Source: Comamonas terrae
GTDB lineage: Bacteria > Pseudomonadota > Gammaproteobacteria > Burkholderiales > Burkholderiaceae_C
Assembly: GCF_001544075.1 (NCBI RefSeq)
Contig: NZ_BCNT01000006.1
Location: 124,001-188,000, forward strand
Direction: 5' to 3'
DNA length: 64,000 nucleotides
In this document: in pieces, positions 1-8,768 of the stretch
Numbering within the stretch: position 1 is the stretch's first letter
Layout: each line of letters starts with the position of its first letter
Made by a program: the position numbers and the translations under genes
Notes under the pieces: model-generated
Databases searched by the model: none
The model's input: the letters and a program-made list of their open reading frames with translations, nothing else
Told to the model about the DNA's origin: nothing

Positions 1-994
1 CGGCCATGTCGCACAACCACTGGCCGAAGACCTGGGTGAAGGTCTGCTTCGCAGGCGTGGCCGGCTTGACCAGACCCACGCTGGGATCGAACTTGCCGGG
101 GCCGTGGTAGGCCACGGGGTCGGCCTCGGCCAGCTTGTAGCCCTGGCCTTTCTTGGTGACCACGTGCAGGAACTGCGGGCCCTTGAGGCTTTTGATGTTC
201 TCCAGCGTGGGAATCAGCGAATCGAGGTCATGACCGTCGATGGGACCGATGTAGTTGAAGCCGAAGTTCTCGAACATGGTGGCCGGCACCACCATGCCCT
301 TGGCCTGCTGCTCCAGGCGCTTGGCCAGCTCCAGCAGTGGCGGCACCTGCTTGAGCACGCTCTTGCCCACGTCGCGGGCCTTGGCGTAGAACTGGCCGCT
401 CATGAGCTGCGCCAGGTAGCGGTTGAGCGCGCCCACGGGCGGACTGATGCTCATGTCGTTGTCGTTGAGGATGACCAGCAGGTTGGCCTCCGACACGCCC
501 GCATTGTTGAGCGCCTCGAAGGCCATGCCGGCCGTCATCGCGCCGTCGCCGATCACGGCGATCGCACGGCGGTCCTCGCCCTTTTGCTTGGCCGCCAGCG
601 CCATGCCCAGCGCCGCCGAGATGCTGGTCGACGAATGGGCCGTGCCAAAGGTGTCGTACACGCTCTCGGCGCGCTGCGGAAAGCCGGACAGGCCGCCGAG
701 CTGGCGCAGCGTGGCCATGCGGTCGCGCCGGCCCGTGAGGATCTTGTGCGGATAGGTCTGGTGGCCCACGTCCCAGACGATGCGATCGTGGGGTGTGTCG
801 AACACCGAGTGCAGCGCCACCGTCAGCTCCACCGTGCCCAGGTTGGAGCTCAGGTGGCCGCCGGTCTTGGAGACGCTGTCGAGCACATAGGCGCGCAGCT
901 CGCCCGCCAGTGCCTTGAGCTGGGCACGCGACAGGCCGCGCAGGTCGGCAGGATCGTTGACGGTTTGCAGCAGGGAATAGGTGTTCGTGGACAT
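1..994 (-). CDS. dxs: 1-deoxy-D-xylulose-5-phosphate synthase, N-terminal part (cut by window edge)
   Basis: Makes DXP from pyruvate and glyceraldehyde 3-phosphate with thiamine diphosphate, the first step of the MEP isoprenoid pathway, in the cytoplasm. About 331 residues are visible and the C-terminal half lies beyond base 1. Residues 45-53 read [21 protein letters not shown] lies at 75-86. The thiamine-diphosphate motif starts GDGAMTAG at 149 and ends in NN at 163-164. Start set at the ATG of [10 protein letters not shown]; an in-frame ATG two codons upstream (base 1000) is equally possible and neither has a clear ribosome site. It follows ispA on the same strand after a 186-bp gap, a usual Comamonadaceae order that pairs prenyl precursor synthesis with DXP supply. 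Confidence 0.96.
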   Translation of the reverse strand, partial: MSTNTYSLLQTVNDPADLRGLSRAQLKALAGELRAYVLDSVSKTGGHLSSNLGTVELTVALHSVFDTPHDRIVWDVGHQTYPHKILTGRRDRMATLRQLGGLSGFPQRAESVYDTFGTAHSSTSISAALGMALAAKQKGEDRRAIAVIGDGAMTAGMAFEALNNAGVSEANLLVILNDNDMSISPPVGALNRYLAQLMSGQFYAKARDVGKSVLKQVPPLLELAKRLEQQAKGMVVPATMFENFGFNYIGPIDGHDLDSLIPTLENIKSLKGPQFLHVVTKKGQGYKLAEADPVAYHGPGKFDPSVGLVKPATPAKQTFTQVFGQWLCDMA

Positions 995-1095
995 GGGCAT
1001 TATTTTGTAGGACTTGCGCAAACCGCAGAGCATCCGCGGCGGCGGCACAGAAGTAGGCCTGCCGTAGGCGCCTGTTTTGCGTAAGCCATGTTCGA

Positions 1096-1140
1096 CAGCT
1101 GCGCCCGTGCATCCAGATCTGGATGGCGGCCGGGCAGCTG
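1096..1140. repeat. Imperfect 45-bp inverted repeat between ispA and dxs
   Basis: The core CATCCAGATCTGGATG (1110-1125) is a perfect 16-bp palindrome. It is flanked by CAGCTGC/GCAGCTG and GCCCG/CGGGC outer arms. No T-run follows, so it is not a standard terminator. It could fold as a hairpin in an ispA-dxs transcript or be a protein-binding dyad. The rest of the 1001-1180 gap shows nothing else I can name. Confidence 0.5.
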
Positions 1141-1180
1141 CTTCGTGGTCACAACAGTCGGGCAGTGTAGGCCGGGATGC

Positions 1181-2134
1181 TCAGTGCGTGCGGCGCACGA
1201 CCATATCCGCGAGCGCCGCCAGCGCGCGGGTATCGGCCAGGCCGCTTCCTGCGAGGGCCGCATGAGCCTGTGCGCACAGCTCCTCGGCATGGGCGCGCGC
1301 GCGCTCCAGCCCCAGCAGCGAGACATAGGTGGGCTTGTCGTTGGCCGCATCCTTGCCGGCCGTCTTGCCCAGCGTGGCCGAATCGGCCACCACGTCGAGA
1401 ATGTCGTCCACCACCTGGAAGGCCACGCCCAGCGCCTGGCCGTACGCGGTCAGCGCTTCCCAGGCTGCGGGATCGACCTGCGGATTGCAGGCCGCGCCCA
1501 TGCGCACGCTGCCCAGCAGCAGGGCGCCGGTCTTGAGGCGGTGCATCTCGCGCAGCTGGTCTTCGGTCAGCTGCTTGCCCACGCTGGCCAGGTCGATGGC
1601 CTGGCCGCCGGCCATGCCCTGGCTGCCGGCCGCAGCGCCCAGCAGGCGGCATAGCCGCGCCTGCAGGGCGGCGGGAATCTCTTCGGCGGTTCCGTCGTTT
1701 TCCGGCACCAGCAGCTCGAAAGCCAGGGCCTGCAGCGCATCGCCGGCCAGCAGAGCCGAGGCCTCGCCGAACTGCACATGCACCGTGGGCTTGCCGCGGC
1801 GCAGCACATCGTTGTCCATGCAGGGCATGTCGTCATGCACGAGCGAATAGGCATGGATCAGCTCCACCGCGCAGCCGGCGCGGATCGCTGCGGCCGGCAA
1901 GCCGCCCACAGCTTCGGCCGCGGCCCAGACCAGCAGCGGTCGCAGGCGCTTGCCGCCGTCGAGCACGGCATAGCGCATGGCTTCGCCCAGGCCCGCCGGT
2001 GCGCCCACGCCGACCCAGCGGGACAGTGCGCTTTCGGTGCGTTCCAGACACTGCTGCATCCAGGCGGAAAATTCCTGCGCGGAAAAAACCGCTCCGGCGG
2101 TCGGCTGCGGTTCGGCAATCATCGCTACGTTCAT
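1181..2134 (-). CDS. ispA: Polyprenyl (farnesyl/geranyl) diphosphate synthase
   Basis: Condenses isopentenyl diphosphate with allylic diphosphates to farnesyl diphosphate for quinone and undecaprenol synthesis; a soluble trans-prenyltransferase. The 317-residue length fits the family. The first aspartate-rich motif is DDMPCMD at residues 101-107 and the second is DDILD at 243-247. GGKRLRP near 60 binds the diphosphate. Start chosen at MNVAMIAEP; a longer frame upstream has no family similarity. It lies 61 bp after xseB and upstream of dxs on the same strand, so the three are probably co-transcribed. Exact chain length of the product cannot be told from sequence. Confidence 0.95.
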   Translation of the reverse strand: MNVAMIAEPQPTAGAVFSAQEFSAWMQQCLERTESALSRWVGVGAPAGLGEAMRYAVLDGGKRLRPLLVWAAAEAVGGLPAAAIRAGCAVELIHAYSLVHDDMPCMDNDVLRRGKPTVHVQFGEASALLAGDALQALAFELLVPENDGTAEEIPAALQARLCRLLGAAAGSQGMAGGQAIDLASVGKQLTEDQLREMHRLKTGALLLGSVRMGAACNPQVDPAAWEALTAYGQALGVAFQVVDDILDVVADSATLGKTAGKDAANDKPTYVSLLGLERARAHAEELCAQAHAALAGSGLADTRALAALADMVVRRTH

Positions 2135-2195
2135 TGAGTGTTCGCTTACAGATGCACAAGGCAAGGCCCGGTCGGTTGCGGGCCGGCAAGAGGTT

Positions 2196-2447
2196 TCAGT
2201 CCTGGCTCCAGGGCGCCAGCGTGCCTTCGTCCAGCACCTTGACCTGCTCCTGCACCGCATCGAGCTTGCTGCGGCAGAAGTTCAGCAGCTCGGCGGCACG
2301 CTGGTATCCGGTCAGCATCTGCTCCAGCGGCAGCTGGCCCGATTCGATCTGGGCAATCAACTGCTCCAGCTCCTGCAGTGCAGCTTCGTAACTGGCGGGC
2401 AATGCGGCGGTCGGTGCGGATGTTTTGGAGGCTGCGGCCTTGGGCAT
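2196..2447 (-). CDS. xseB: Exodeoxyribonuclease VII small subunit
   Basis: Small subunit that binds the XseA catalytic chain to form the single-strand-specific exonuclease VII. The 83-residue protein has an Ala/Lys-rich N-terminus followed by the conserved helical hairpin: [19 protein letters not shown], then [17 protein letters not shown] and a C-rich-free tail ending QVKVLDEG. The ATG of MPKAAASK was preferred over an in-frame TTG at 2474. It leads the xseB-ispA-dxs block and diverges from the Rieske gene across a 398-bp gap that holds a candidate structured RNA. Confidence 0.93.
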   Translation of the reverse strand: MPKAAASKTSAPTAALPASYEAALQELEQLIAQIESGQLPLEQMLTGYQRAAELLNFCRSKLDAVQEQVKVLDEGTLAPWSQD

Positions 2448-2679
2448 GGGCGGTCTGGGCAGTGTTGGAGGCAAACGACGATTTTAGGCGCCCCGGCACG
2501 GCAAGCCGGCAATGCGGGCAAAGGCCGGCCGGCATTGCGCCTTTCATGCCCGGATCGGCCGTGGCCGCCATCTTTTCCATGGTGCCCCCGGAGCCCCGCT
2601 GCTTCAGGCCGCAAGCGGCTGCCCAGGCCAATACACGTACCGAAAAGCCGGAAATAACCCCACGGGCTATAATCCCATT

Positions 2680-2793
2680 CCCGTCAAGCCGGCCCCGTGC
2701 CTGGTCATCTTGGCCGGGCTTGAAGAAGGTGAGCGCTTGCGCCATGGATTCCAGCCCAGTGCCCATGTCCAGACAAGGCCGGTTTCGTTTTTT
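2680..2793 (+). ncRNA. Candidate structured RNA or leader with its own promoter and terminator
   Basis: A perfect -10 box TATAAT lies at 2668-2673, although no convincing -35 is seen. The predicted transcript is about 114 nt. Its ends pair: AAGCCGGCC (2686-2694) with GGCCGGTTT (2777-2785), nine pairs including one G-U. A second helix forms from CTGGTCAT and ATGTCCAG further in. A run of six T follows at 2788-2793. This rod shape with a U-tract resembles a small RNA or a terminator-ending leader of the Rieske gene 52 bp downstream. It lacks the GGAAGGAAGCAGCC core of SRP RNA and I could not match it to 6S RNA. Confidence 0.42.
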
Positions 2794-2845
2794 ACCCGTG
2801 CGCACGCGCACCCTCCCTGTGGGGAGTCTTTAGGTCAGGTCACCC

Positions 2846-3985
2846 ATGTCTGATTTAAGTCTTCAACTGCAGCAGGCCGCAAGCCAACTACCAGTTTCAA
2901 GCTACTTCGACGAAGCGCTGTTCCAGCGCGAGTTGGAAACCATTTTCAAGCCCGGCCCCCGCTATGTGGGCCACCAGCTGGCCGTTCCCGAGATAGGCGA
3001 CTACTACGCCCTGCCCCAGGAAAAGGAAGGCCGTGCGCTGGTGCGCAATGCCAGGGGGCAGATCGAGCTGATCTCCAACGTCTGCCGCCACCGCCAGGCC
3101 GTGATGCTCAAGGGCCGCGGCAATCTGCTGACCGAGGGCAAGGGCCATGCGGGCGGCAACATCGTCTGCCCGCTGCACCGCTGGACCTACAGCACCAGCG
3201 GCGAGCTGCTGGGCGCGCCCCATTTCAGCCACGACCCCTGCCTGAACCTCAACAACTACAAGCTGCGCGAATGGAACGGCCTGCTGTTCGAGGACAACGG
3301 CCGCGACATCGAAGCCGACCTGGCCGGCATGAAGCTGCGCGAGCAGCTCAGCTTCGACGGCTTCGTGCTCGACCATGTCGAGATGCACGAGTGCAACTAC
3401 AACTGGAAGACCTTCATCGAGGTCTATCTGGAGGACTACCACGTCGGCCCCTTCCACCCCGGCCTGGGCAACTTCGTGACCTGCGATGACCTGCAGTGGG
3501 AGTTCGCCAAGGAGTACTCGGTGCAGACCGTGGGCGTGGCGCCCGGCTTCGGCCGCCCGGGCTCGGATGTCTACAGGAAGTGGCACGAGGTCCTGCTGAA
3601 CTACCGCGAAGGCAAGCTGCCCGAGCGCGGCGCCATCTGGCTGACCTACTACCCCCACATCATGGTGGAGTGGTATCCGCATGTGCTCACCGTCTCTACG
3701 CTGCACCCGCTGGCCGTGGACAGGACGCTGAACGTGGTGGAGTTTTACTACCCCGAGGAAATCGCGGCCTTCGAGCCCGAGTTCGTGCAGGCGCAGAAGG
3801 CCGCCTACATGGAAACCTGCATCGAGGACGACGAGATCGCCGAGCGCATGGACGGCGGCCGCAAGGCCCTGTACGAGCGTGGCGACAACGAGGTCGGCCC
3901 CTACCAGAGCCCCATGGAAGACGGCATGCAGCACTTCCACGAGTGGTACAGAGGCGTGATGGGCGATTCCATCCCCAAACGCTGA
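2846..3985 (+). CDS. Rieske-type ring-hydroxylating (or demethylating) oxygenase, alpha subunit
   Basis: Terminal oxygenase of a Rieske non-heme iron system; the substrate is unknown. It has 379 residues. The Rieske [2Fe-2S] ligands are C80-x-H82 and C108-x2-H111, with 25 residues between the pairs where 15-17 is usual. The mononuclear iron site sits in NWKTFIEVYLEDYHVGPFH, with H199 and H204 and an acidic bridge at 196-197. No reductase or ferredoxin gene is adjacent, so electrons must come from elsewhere. The architecture also fits glycine-betaine or choline-type monooxygenases. It starts 52 bp after the T-run of the upstream candidate RNA, which may control it. Confidence 0.85.
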   Translation: MSDLSLQLQQAASQLPVSSYFDEALFQRELETIFKPGPRYVGHQLAVPEIGDYYALPQEKEGRALVRNARGQIELISNVCRHRQAVMLKGRGNLLTEGKGHAGGNIVCPLHRWTYSTSGELLGAPHFSHDPCLNLNNYKLREWNGLLFEDNGRDIEADLAGMKLREQLSFDGFVLDHVEMHECNYNWKTFIEVYLEDYHVGPFHPGLGNFVTCDDLQWEFAKEYSVQTVGVAPGFGRPGSDVYRKWHEVLLNYREGKLPERGAIWLTYYPHIMVEWYPHVLTVSTLHPLAVDRTLNVVEFYYPEEIAAFEPEFVQAQKAAYMETCIEDDEIAERMDGGRKALYERGDNEVGPYQSPMEDGMQHFHEWYRGVMGDSIPKR

Positions 3986-4008
3986 ACGAGGCATTCACCT
4001 CAAAACCG

Positions 4009-4051
4009 ATAGCTGCTAGCGCTTACCCCACAAGCGCTGCAGCTATTTTTT
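4009..4051. repeat. Palindromic intergenic repeat, family A (copy 1)
   Basis: Left arm ATAGCTGCTAGCGCTT (4009-4024), a 7-nt spacer, right arm AAGCGCTGCAGCTAT (4032-4046), then T6. The same motif recurs in several gaps of this window. After the Rieske gene it could also end transcription, since a T-run follows the hairpin. Confidence 0.75.
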
Positions 4052-4070
4052 ATGCTGAATTGATTTAGGT

Positions 4071-4988
4071 ATGCAAGCCCTGTGGATGGTGCTGGCCGCG
4101 TTCATTTTCGCGGTCATGAGTGTGTGTGTGAAGTTTGCCTCCCGGGACTTCAATGCGGCGGAAATCGTCTTCTACCGCGGCCTGGTCAGCATGGCGCTGC
4201 TGGCATTGCTGGCGCGCCGCGACGGCATCTCTCTGGCCACCAGGTTTCCCAGGGAGCATGCCTGGCGCAGCTTTGTGGGCGTGATTTCCATGGGTGCCTG
4301 GTTCTACGCCATCGGCCACCTGCCGCTGGCCACGGCCACCACGCTCAACTCCATGAGCAGCATCTGGATGGCGGTATTCCTCATCGCGCAGGGCCTGTGG
4401 CTGCGCCACCGCATGCGCCAGGACGATGCGCACGGCCTGCCTCCGGGGCCGCGCACGTTGCCGCCCTTTCCCTGGGGCCTGGTCAGCACCGTGGTCATGG
4501 GCTTTGTGGGCGTGCTGCTGGTGCTGCGGCCCAGCTCCGCCCCTGCGGGCGAATGGGTGGCAGCCATGGGCGGGCTGTTTGGCGGCATGTTCGCCGCCAT
4601 GGCCTATATGCAGGTGACAACGCTCTCGCGCATGGGCGAGCCCGAGTCGCGCGTGGTGTTCTATTTCTCCCTGGGCTCGGCGGTCGCCGGCGGCGCGGCC
4701 ATGTGCCTCACGGGCATTTCGCCCTTTCCGGGCTGGAGCGCGCTGTGGCTGCTGCCTGTGGGCGTGCTGGCCGCCGTGGCGCAGGTCTGCATGACCAAGG
4801 CCTATGCCTCGGCCGGCAGCAAGCGCAACACCCTGGTCGTGGCCAATCTCCAGTATTCGGGCATCGTGTTCGCAGCCCTGCTCAGCCTGGTGATGTTCGG
4901 CGAGCGCATTCCTCTGATCGGCTGGGCGGGCATCGCGCTCATCGTGGTCAGCGGCGCCATTGCGACGGCGCTGCGCTCCAGGACTTGA
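4071..4988 (+). CDS. EamA/DMT-superfamily inner-membrane transporter
   Basis: A 305-residue protein with about ten hydrophobic segments arranged as two EamA repeats, such as 1-17, 35-47, 67-88, 93-110 and 137-155 in the first half. Early residues MWMVLAAFIFAVMSVCVKF-like and the NTLVVANLQYSGIVFAALLS segment near 262 are typical. A polar loop of about 25 residues (117-141) links transmembrane segments. Members export metabolites or amino acids, but no substrate can be given. The start ATG lies 20 bp after the family-A repeat and has only a weak AGGT ribosome site. Confidence 0.85.
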   Translation: MQALWMVLAAFIFAVMSVCVKFASRDFNAAEIVFYRGLVSMALLALLARRDGISLATRFPREHAWRSFVGVISMGAWFYAIGHLPLATATTLNSMSSIWMAVFLIAQGLWLRHRMRQDDAHGLPPGPRTLPPFPWGLVSTVVMGFVGVLLVLRPSSAPAGEWVAAMGGLFGGMFAAMAYMQVTTLSRMGEPESRVVFYFSLGSAVAGGAAMCLTGISPFPGWSALWLLPVGVLAAVAQVCMTKAYASAGSKRNTLVVANLQYSGIVFAALLSLVMFGERIPLIGWAGIALIVVSGAIATALRSRT

Positions 4989-5065
4989 CCCTGGAGCCGC
5001 TGAGCGGCTCCCCCTGGTCAGCCCCCAAGGAAGACGACGCCTCCGGCGAGGCCGCGGGGCCGCCT
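4989..5065. repeat. Degenerate intergenic repeat, family B-like
   Basis: Directly after the DMT gene stop, GAGCCGCTGAGCGGCTC forms a hairpin, followed by a C-rich GGTCAGCCCCCAAGGAAG stretch and GACGACGCC. The layout (GCGGCT hairpin, CCCC...GGGG block, GACG) recalls the better copies near 39.9, 41.8 and 61.8 kb. The rest of the 4989-5197 gap holds only the likely start region of the rhodanese gene. Confidence 0.4.
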
Positions 5066-5197
5066 GGGTTCTGTGCTCCACGTTTTGCGCGAAGGGACGG
5101 AACAGGTATTGCCGGAAGGCTCAGGCCGCTGCCCTGCGACCCGGAACACGGGGCTTGGCGCACGCATAATGGATCGTCATTTCCGGAGCGCTCATCC

Positions 5198-6121
5198 ATG
5201 ACCACCACGCCTTCCATGCCCGCATCCGGGCATTACAACACCCTGATTTCCGTACGGCAGCTGGCCGACCTGCAGGCCGCCGGCAGGCCGCTCATGGTGT
5301 TCGACTGCAGCTTCGACCTCGCCGATCCGGCCGCAGGCCATGCGCAGTATCTGCGGGCCCATATTCCCGATGCCGTATTCGCCGACCTGGACAAAAGCCT
5401 CAGCGCCCCGCACGGCACGCCCGGGGCACACGGCGAAGTGGCCACCAGCAGCCAGTCGGCCTCGGGGGGGCGCCATCCCCTGCCCACGCGCGAGCGCTTT
5501 TCGGCCTGGCTGAGCTCCGTCGGTTTCGACAACGGAATGCAGGCCGTGGTCTACGACCGCAATGGCGCCAACTACTGCGGGCGCCTGTGGTGGATGCTGC
5601 GCTGGGCCGGGCACGATGCCGTGGCCGTGCTCGACGGCGGGCTGCAGGCATGGCAGGCCGCCGGCCAGCCCGTCGTCTCGGGCGAAGAGCCCAGCCACTT
5701 CAGCAGCAATTTCGAACTGGGCACGCCGCTGGAAACCTTGAAGACCGTGGACCAGGTGCAGGCCGAGCTGGGCCAGCCCACGCAGACATTGATCGATGCC
5801 CGCGCACCGGCCCGCTACCGCGGCGAGGTGGAGCCGCTGGACCCCGTGGCCGGCCACATCCCCGGCGCGCTCAACCGCCCGTTTGCCAGCAATATCGCCG
5901 CCGATGGCCGCTTCAAGCCCGCGGCCCTGCTGCGCGCCGAATTCGAGGAGCTGCTGGCCGGACGCGATCCCTCCACCGTGGTGCACCAATGCGGCAGCGG
6001 CGTCAGCGCCCTGCCCAACCTGCTGGCCATGCGCATCGCGGGCCTGCCGCCCACGGCGCTGTTTGCAGGCAGCTGGAGCGAATGGTGCAGCAACCCCGAA
6101 CGCCCCGTGGAGCGCGGCTGA
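5198..6121 (+). CDS. sseA: 3-mercaptopyruvate / thiosulfate sulfurtransferase (two-domain rhodanese)
   Basis: Transfers sulfane sulfur from 3-mercaptopyruvate or thiosulfate to an acceptor through a cysteine persulfide, in the cytoplasm. The 307-residue protein has two rhodanese domains. The N-terminal inactive one contains NGANYCGRLWWMLRWAGHDA, and the C-terminal one carries the catalytic C265 in CGSGVSA. A CG-S/T-GV loop is typical of mercaptopyruvate sulfurtransferases, while thiosulfate enzymes usually read CRKGVT. The start is the ATG of MTTTPSMPASGHYN preceded by GGAGCG. It converges on the diguanylate cyclase gene; the 181-bp gap between them shows no clear terminator. Confidence 0.9.
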   Translation: MTTTPSMPASGHYNTLISVRQLADLQAAGRPLMVFDCSFDLADPAAGHAQYLRAHIPDAVFADLDKSLSAPHGTPGAHGEVATSSQSASGGRHPLPTRERFSAWLSSVGFDNGMQAVVYDRNGANYCGRLWWMLRWAGHDAVAVLDGGLQAWQAAGQPVVSGEEPSHFSSNFELGTPLETLKTVDQVQAELGQPTQTLIDARAPARYRGEVEPLDPVAGHIPGALNRPFASNIAADGRFKPAALLRAEFEELLAGRDPSTVVHQCGSGVSALPNLLAMRIAGLPPTALFAGSWSEWCSNPERPVERG

Positions 6122-6302
6122 CCACAGGTATTGAGGCCTGCCACTACCGCGCGCACCGCCCACAATCGACAAAGCTGGCGCGACCCGACAGCGGGACGGC
6201 CTGCAAGGGCCCAAGCCGGCCGCGCCTCCCCGCAGCATGGGCTGCCCCAGCAAAGGCCGTGGGGCGCCCGGCCAGGGAAACCGCGCAGCGGCCCAGGGGC
6301 AA

Positions 6303-7445
6303 CTATTCAGCCCACACCACGCTGTTGCGCCCCTGCCGCTTGGCCGAATAAAGCGCCTCGTCGGTACGCTGCAGCAGCCGCAGCGGCGTCTCATCGCGGT
6401 TCAGTTGCGCCGCTCCGATCGAGATCGTGAGATTGATGATGACGCCCGGCGCCAGCTGGACCGGCGTGTCGGCGACCGTCGCCCTCACCCTTTCGAGCAG
6501 GCGCTGGCCGTCTTCGGCCGAGGTGTCCGCCATGAGCAGCACGAATTCCTCGCCCCCCCAGCGCGCCAGAATGTCGGTATTGCGCACGCAGGCCAAGACC
6601 GTGCGGGCAAAGCACTGCAGGACCTGGTCGCCGGCGCCATGGCCATAGGTGTCGTTGACGGCCTTGAAGAAATCCAGATCCAGCTGCGCCATCAATAGCG
6701 GCTGCCCGCTGCGGCCGGCGCGCAGGCCTTCTATGCGCATCACCTCCAGCATGTAGCGCCGGTTGGGCAACCCGGTCAGTTCGTCGCGCGTGGCCAGGTC
6801 GCGGATCTGCTCCACCGCCCGGGACAGCTCGCGCTTCTTGGCCTGCAGCCTCTCGCGCACGGCATGGGCCCGCAAGGTCAACGCCGTGCTGGTGACCAGC
6901 ACCATCACCACGATCAGCAGGTATACGGCAGCCAATGCACCGGGCGTGGTGGTGTCGGGCGGCCCCCACCATTGCACCACCGCTCCTGCAATACAAAAGG
7001 CCACCAGCCCATAGGCCAGCAGTGCCTTGATCTGTGCAGGTCCCAGCCCGAAGACGCCGAACATCATGATCACCGCCAGTATGGGCGGCACGATGCCGCG
7101 CGCATGGCCCGCAATCACATAGGCGGCGGCATTGCTCGTGATGGCGTAGGTGATCTGTATGTGCGTGAAGGCCGGATCGTGCCAATGGCGCGTGAAGCCG
7201 CTGCGGATCAGCGCAAAGCTGGCGAACACGCAGGCACCGCTTGCCAGCGCCCACCAGTGCACCAGTTCCTCGTCTGCCAGGCCCGCAGCCGCCACCAGCT
7301 TCATGGCGAGAATGCAAAACACCATGAGCAGGCAGGCCAGGCCTGTCGTGACAAGAGACATGCGCTGGCGGGGCTCGTTCGTGAGCAGCAGATCCAGCAT
7401 GCGCTGCAGCAGGCTGCGGCTCGGGGCAGAGGTCTCTGGGCTCAA
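6303..7445 (-). CDS. Membrane-bound diguanylate cyclase (GGDEF)
   Basis: Makes cyclic-di-GMP from two GTP. Of 380 residues, about 30-190 form six or so membrane helices that probably sense a signal, followed by a short coiled linker (LQAKKRELSRAVEQIRDLA) and a GGDEF domain. The active site is GGEEF at 297-301. An RxxD inhibitory site (RNTD, 288-291) is intact, so product feedback is expected. No EAL domain is present. The start is a TTG at 7445 with GAGGA seven bases before it, and an in-frame stop lies just upstream. The nearest ATG alternative is at residue 16. Its position near flhDC suggests a motility or sessile switch, but that is inference. Confidence 0.93.
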   Translation of the reverse strand: MSPETSAPSRSLLQRMLDLLLTNEPRQRMSLVTTGLACLLMVFCILAMKLVAAAGLADEELVHWWALASGACVFASFALIRSGFTRHWHDPAFTHIQITYAITSNAAAYVIAGHARGIVPPILAVIMMFGVFGLGPAQIKALLAYGLVAFCIAGAVVQWWGPPDTTTPGALAAVYLLIVVMVLVTSTALTLRAHAVRERLQAKKRELSRAVEQIRDLATRDELTGLPNRRYMLEVMRIEGLRAGRSGQPLLMAQLDLDFFKAVNDTYGHGAGDQVLQCFARTVLACVRNTDILARWGGEEFVLLMADTSAEDGQRLLERVRATVADTPVQLAPGVIINLTISIGAAQLNRDETPLRLLQRTDEALYSAKRQGRNSVVWAE

Positions 7446-7839
7446 GCGGATTCCTCATTTCTGTAACACGAACCAGGGTGTTTGATACAGATTATCACCA
7501 CCAGGCCTGGCGCGAGAAGCATTTCCACCGATGCTCTCAAATAGCTAGCAAAAGCCACTCACTTCGCCGCATGAGCGGGCATGTGCTGGCGCACAATGCC
7601 TCCCATGCTCGTTGGCCATCAGGGGACAGCACGCATGCCGGGCCGTCGGGCCACGTCATCAAACAGGAAGACATTCTTGTAGGGGAAAGCTTACACACCC
7701 CCCTCCTCAACCAGACATGTCGTACCGCCGCGCCCCGACTTCAGTGAAACACGGGCCTCCAACACAATCCATCCCAACAGATCGCAACTCCTCTTTGTGT
7801 CAGCCGTTGCGAGCCGCCGTGATTGAAAGGATGGTCCCC
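7446..7839. other. 394-bp gap between the diguanylate cyclase and flhD
   Basis: Long divergent intergenic region, presumably holding the flhDC promoter and leader. CAAATAGCTAGCAAAAGC near 7536 looks like half of a family-A repeat. No convincing -35/-10 pair, terminator or conserved RNA was found by eye. Short open frames here have no ribosome site and unusual composition, so I do not call them. Confidence 0.4.
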
Positions 7840-8166
7840 ATGAACAACGAACAACTGCTTGCCGAGATCCGCGAAGCCAACCTCACCTACCTGATGCTGG
7901 CCCAGACCCTGATTCGTCAGGACAAGGCCGAGGCGGTGTTCCGTCTGGGCCTGAACGAAGAGTCCTGCGACCTGCTGGCTTCGCTGTCTTCGGCGCAGGT
8001 GCTCAAGCTGGCATCCCGCAACACCCTGCTGGCCAGCTTCCGCGTGGACGACGAAATGGTCTGGAGCCTGCTGACCAACCACAGCAGCAACAAGATCGCC
8101 AACAGCGCCACCAACACCCTGCACGCCAACATCCTGATGGCCAGCCGCGTTTCCGAAGTGCTCTAA
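7840..8166 (+). CDS. flhD: Flagellar master transcriptional activator FlhD
   Basis: Subunit of the FlhD4C2 activator that turns on class II flagellar operons with sigma-70. The 108-residue protein aligns with E. coli FlhD through LLAEIREANLTYLMLAQTLI and QDKAEAVFRLGLNEES, then LKLASRNTLLASFRVDD. The ATG at 7840 was chosen over one three codons earlier because AAAGGA sits eight bases before it. flhC follows after 50 bp. No motA or motB follows the pair, which differs from the order usual in many betaproteobacteria. Confidence 0.95.
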   Translation: MNNEQLLAEIREANLTYLMLAQTLIRQDKAEAVFRLGLNEESCDLLASLSSAQVLKLASRNTLLASFRVDDEMVWSLLTNHSSNKIANSATNTLHANILMASRVSEVL

Positions 8167-8216
8167 AGACAGCGCACCGCCCCCCTCTGCCGAACGACAG
8201 CCACCAGGAAAAGTCC

Positions 8217-8768
8217 ATGCCCGCCACCAAGCCCGCCACCAAAAGCGTTCTGAACGAATCCAAGCAGATCGAGCGCGCCGCCATGCTCATCGAGATGGGC
8301 GCCCGCATGCAGGTCCTGGAATCGGAGACCACCCTGTCGTACGAACGCCTGATCCGCCTGTACAAGGAAATCTCGGGCAAGTCGCCTTCCAAGGGCCAGC
8401 TGCCGTTCTCCACCGACTGGTTTCTGACCTGGCAGGAAAACATCCACAGCTCGCTGTTCCTCAACATCTATGAATACCTGGCCAAGGGCGCCGAGCTGGA
8501 CTCCGTCGAGCAGCTGACCAAGGCCTATCGCCTCTATTGCGAGCAGATCCAGGCCGCCGAACTGGACGTGCTGCTGTCCTTCACCCGCGCCTGGCGCCTC
8601 GTGAAGTTCGTCGATGCGCAAATGCTCACCCGCACCCAATGCTCGGTCTGCAAGGGCCAGTTCGTGACCGAGCCCTACGAGAACGCCCGCCACTACCAGT
8701 GCGGCCTGTGCAATCCGCCTGCACGCGCCGGCAAGAGCAAGAGCGCCGGCTCTCTCATGCTGCACTGA
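8217..8768 (+). CDS. flhC: Flagellar master transcriptional activator FlhC
   Basis: DNA-binding partner of FlhD. The 183-residue protein has the conserved helical core (LIEMGARMQVLESETTLSYE, LIRLYKEISGKSPSKGQLPF, FSTDWFLTWQENIHSSLF) and a C-terminal zinc site formed by CSVC and CGLC. The tail after the zinc site is rich in Lys, Ser and Ala. Start ATG has an AGGAAAAG ribosome site. It is co-transcribed with flhD; the next gene is an MFS transporter, so the operon probably ends here, though no hairpin terminator is visible in the 38-bp gap. Confidence 0.95.
   Translation: MPATKPATKSVLNESKQIERAAMLIEMGARMQVLESETTLSYERLIRLYKEISGKSPSKGQLPFSTDWFLTWQENIHSSLFLNIYEYLAKGAELDSVEQLTKAYRLYCEQIQAAELDVLLSFTRAWRLVKFVDAQMLTRTQCSVCKGQFVTEPYENARHYQCGLCNPPARAGKSKSAGSLMLH

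Noticed and set aside
2680..2793. Assignment of the candidate RNA to SRP (4.5S) or 6S RNA
   Set aside because: The size fits SRP RNA, but the GGAAGGAAGCAGCC tip is missing. The sequence also does not match the 6S layout as I remember it.
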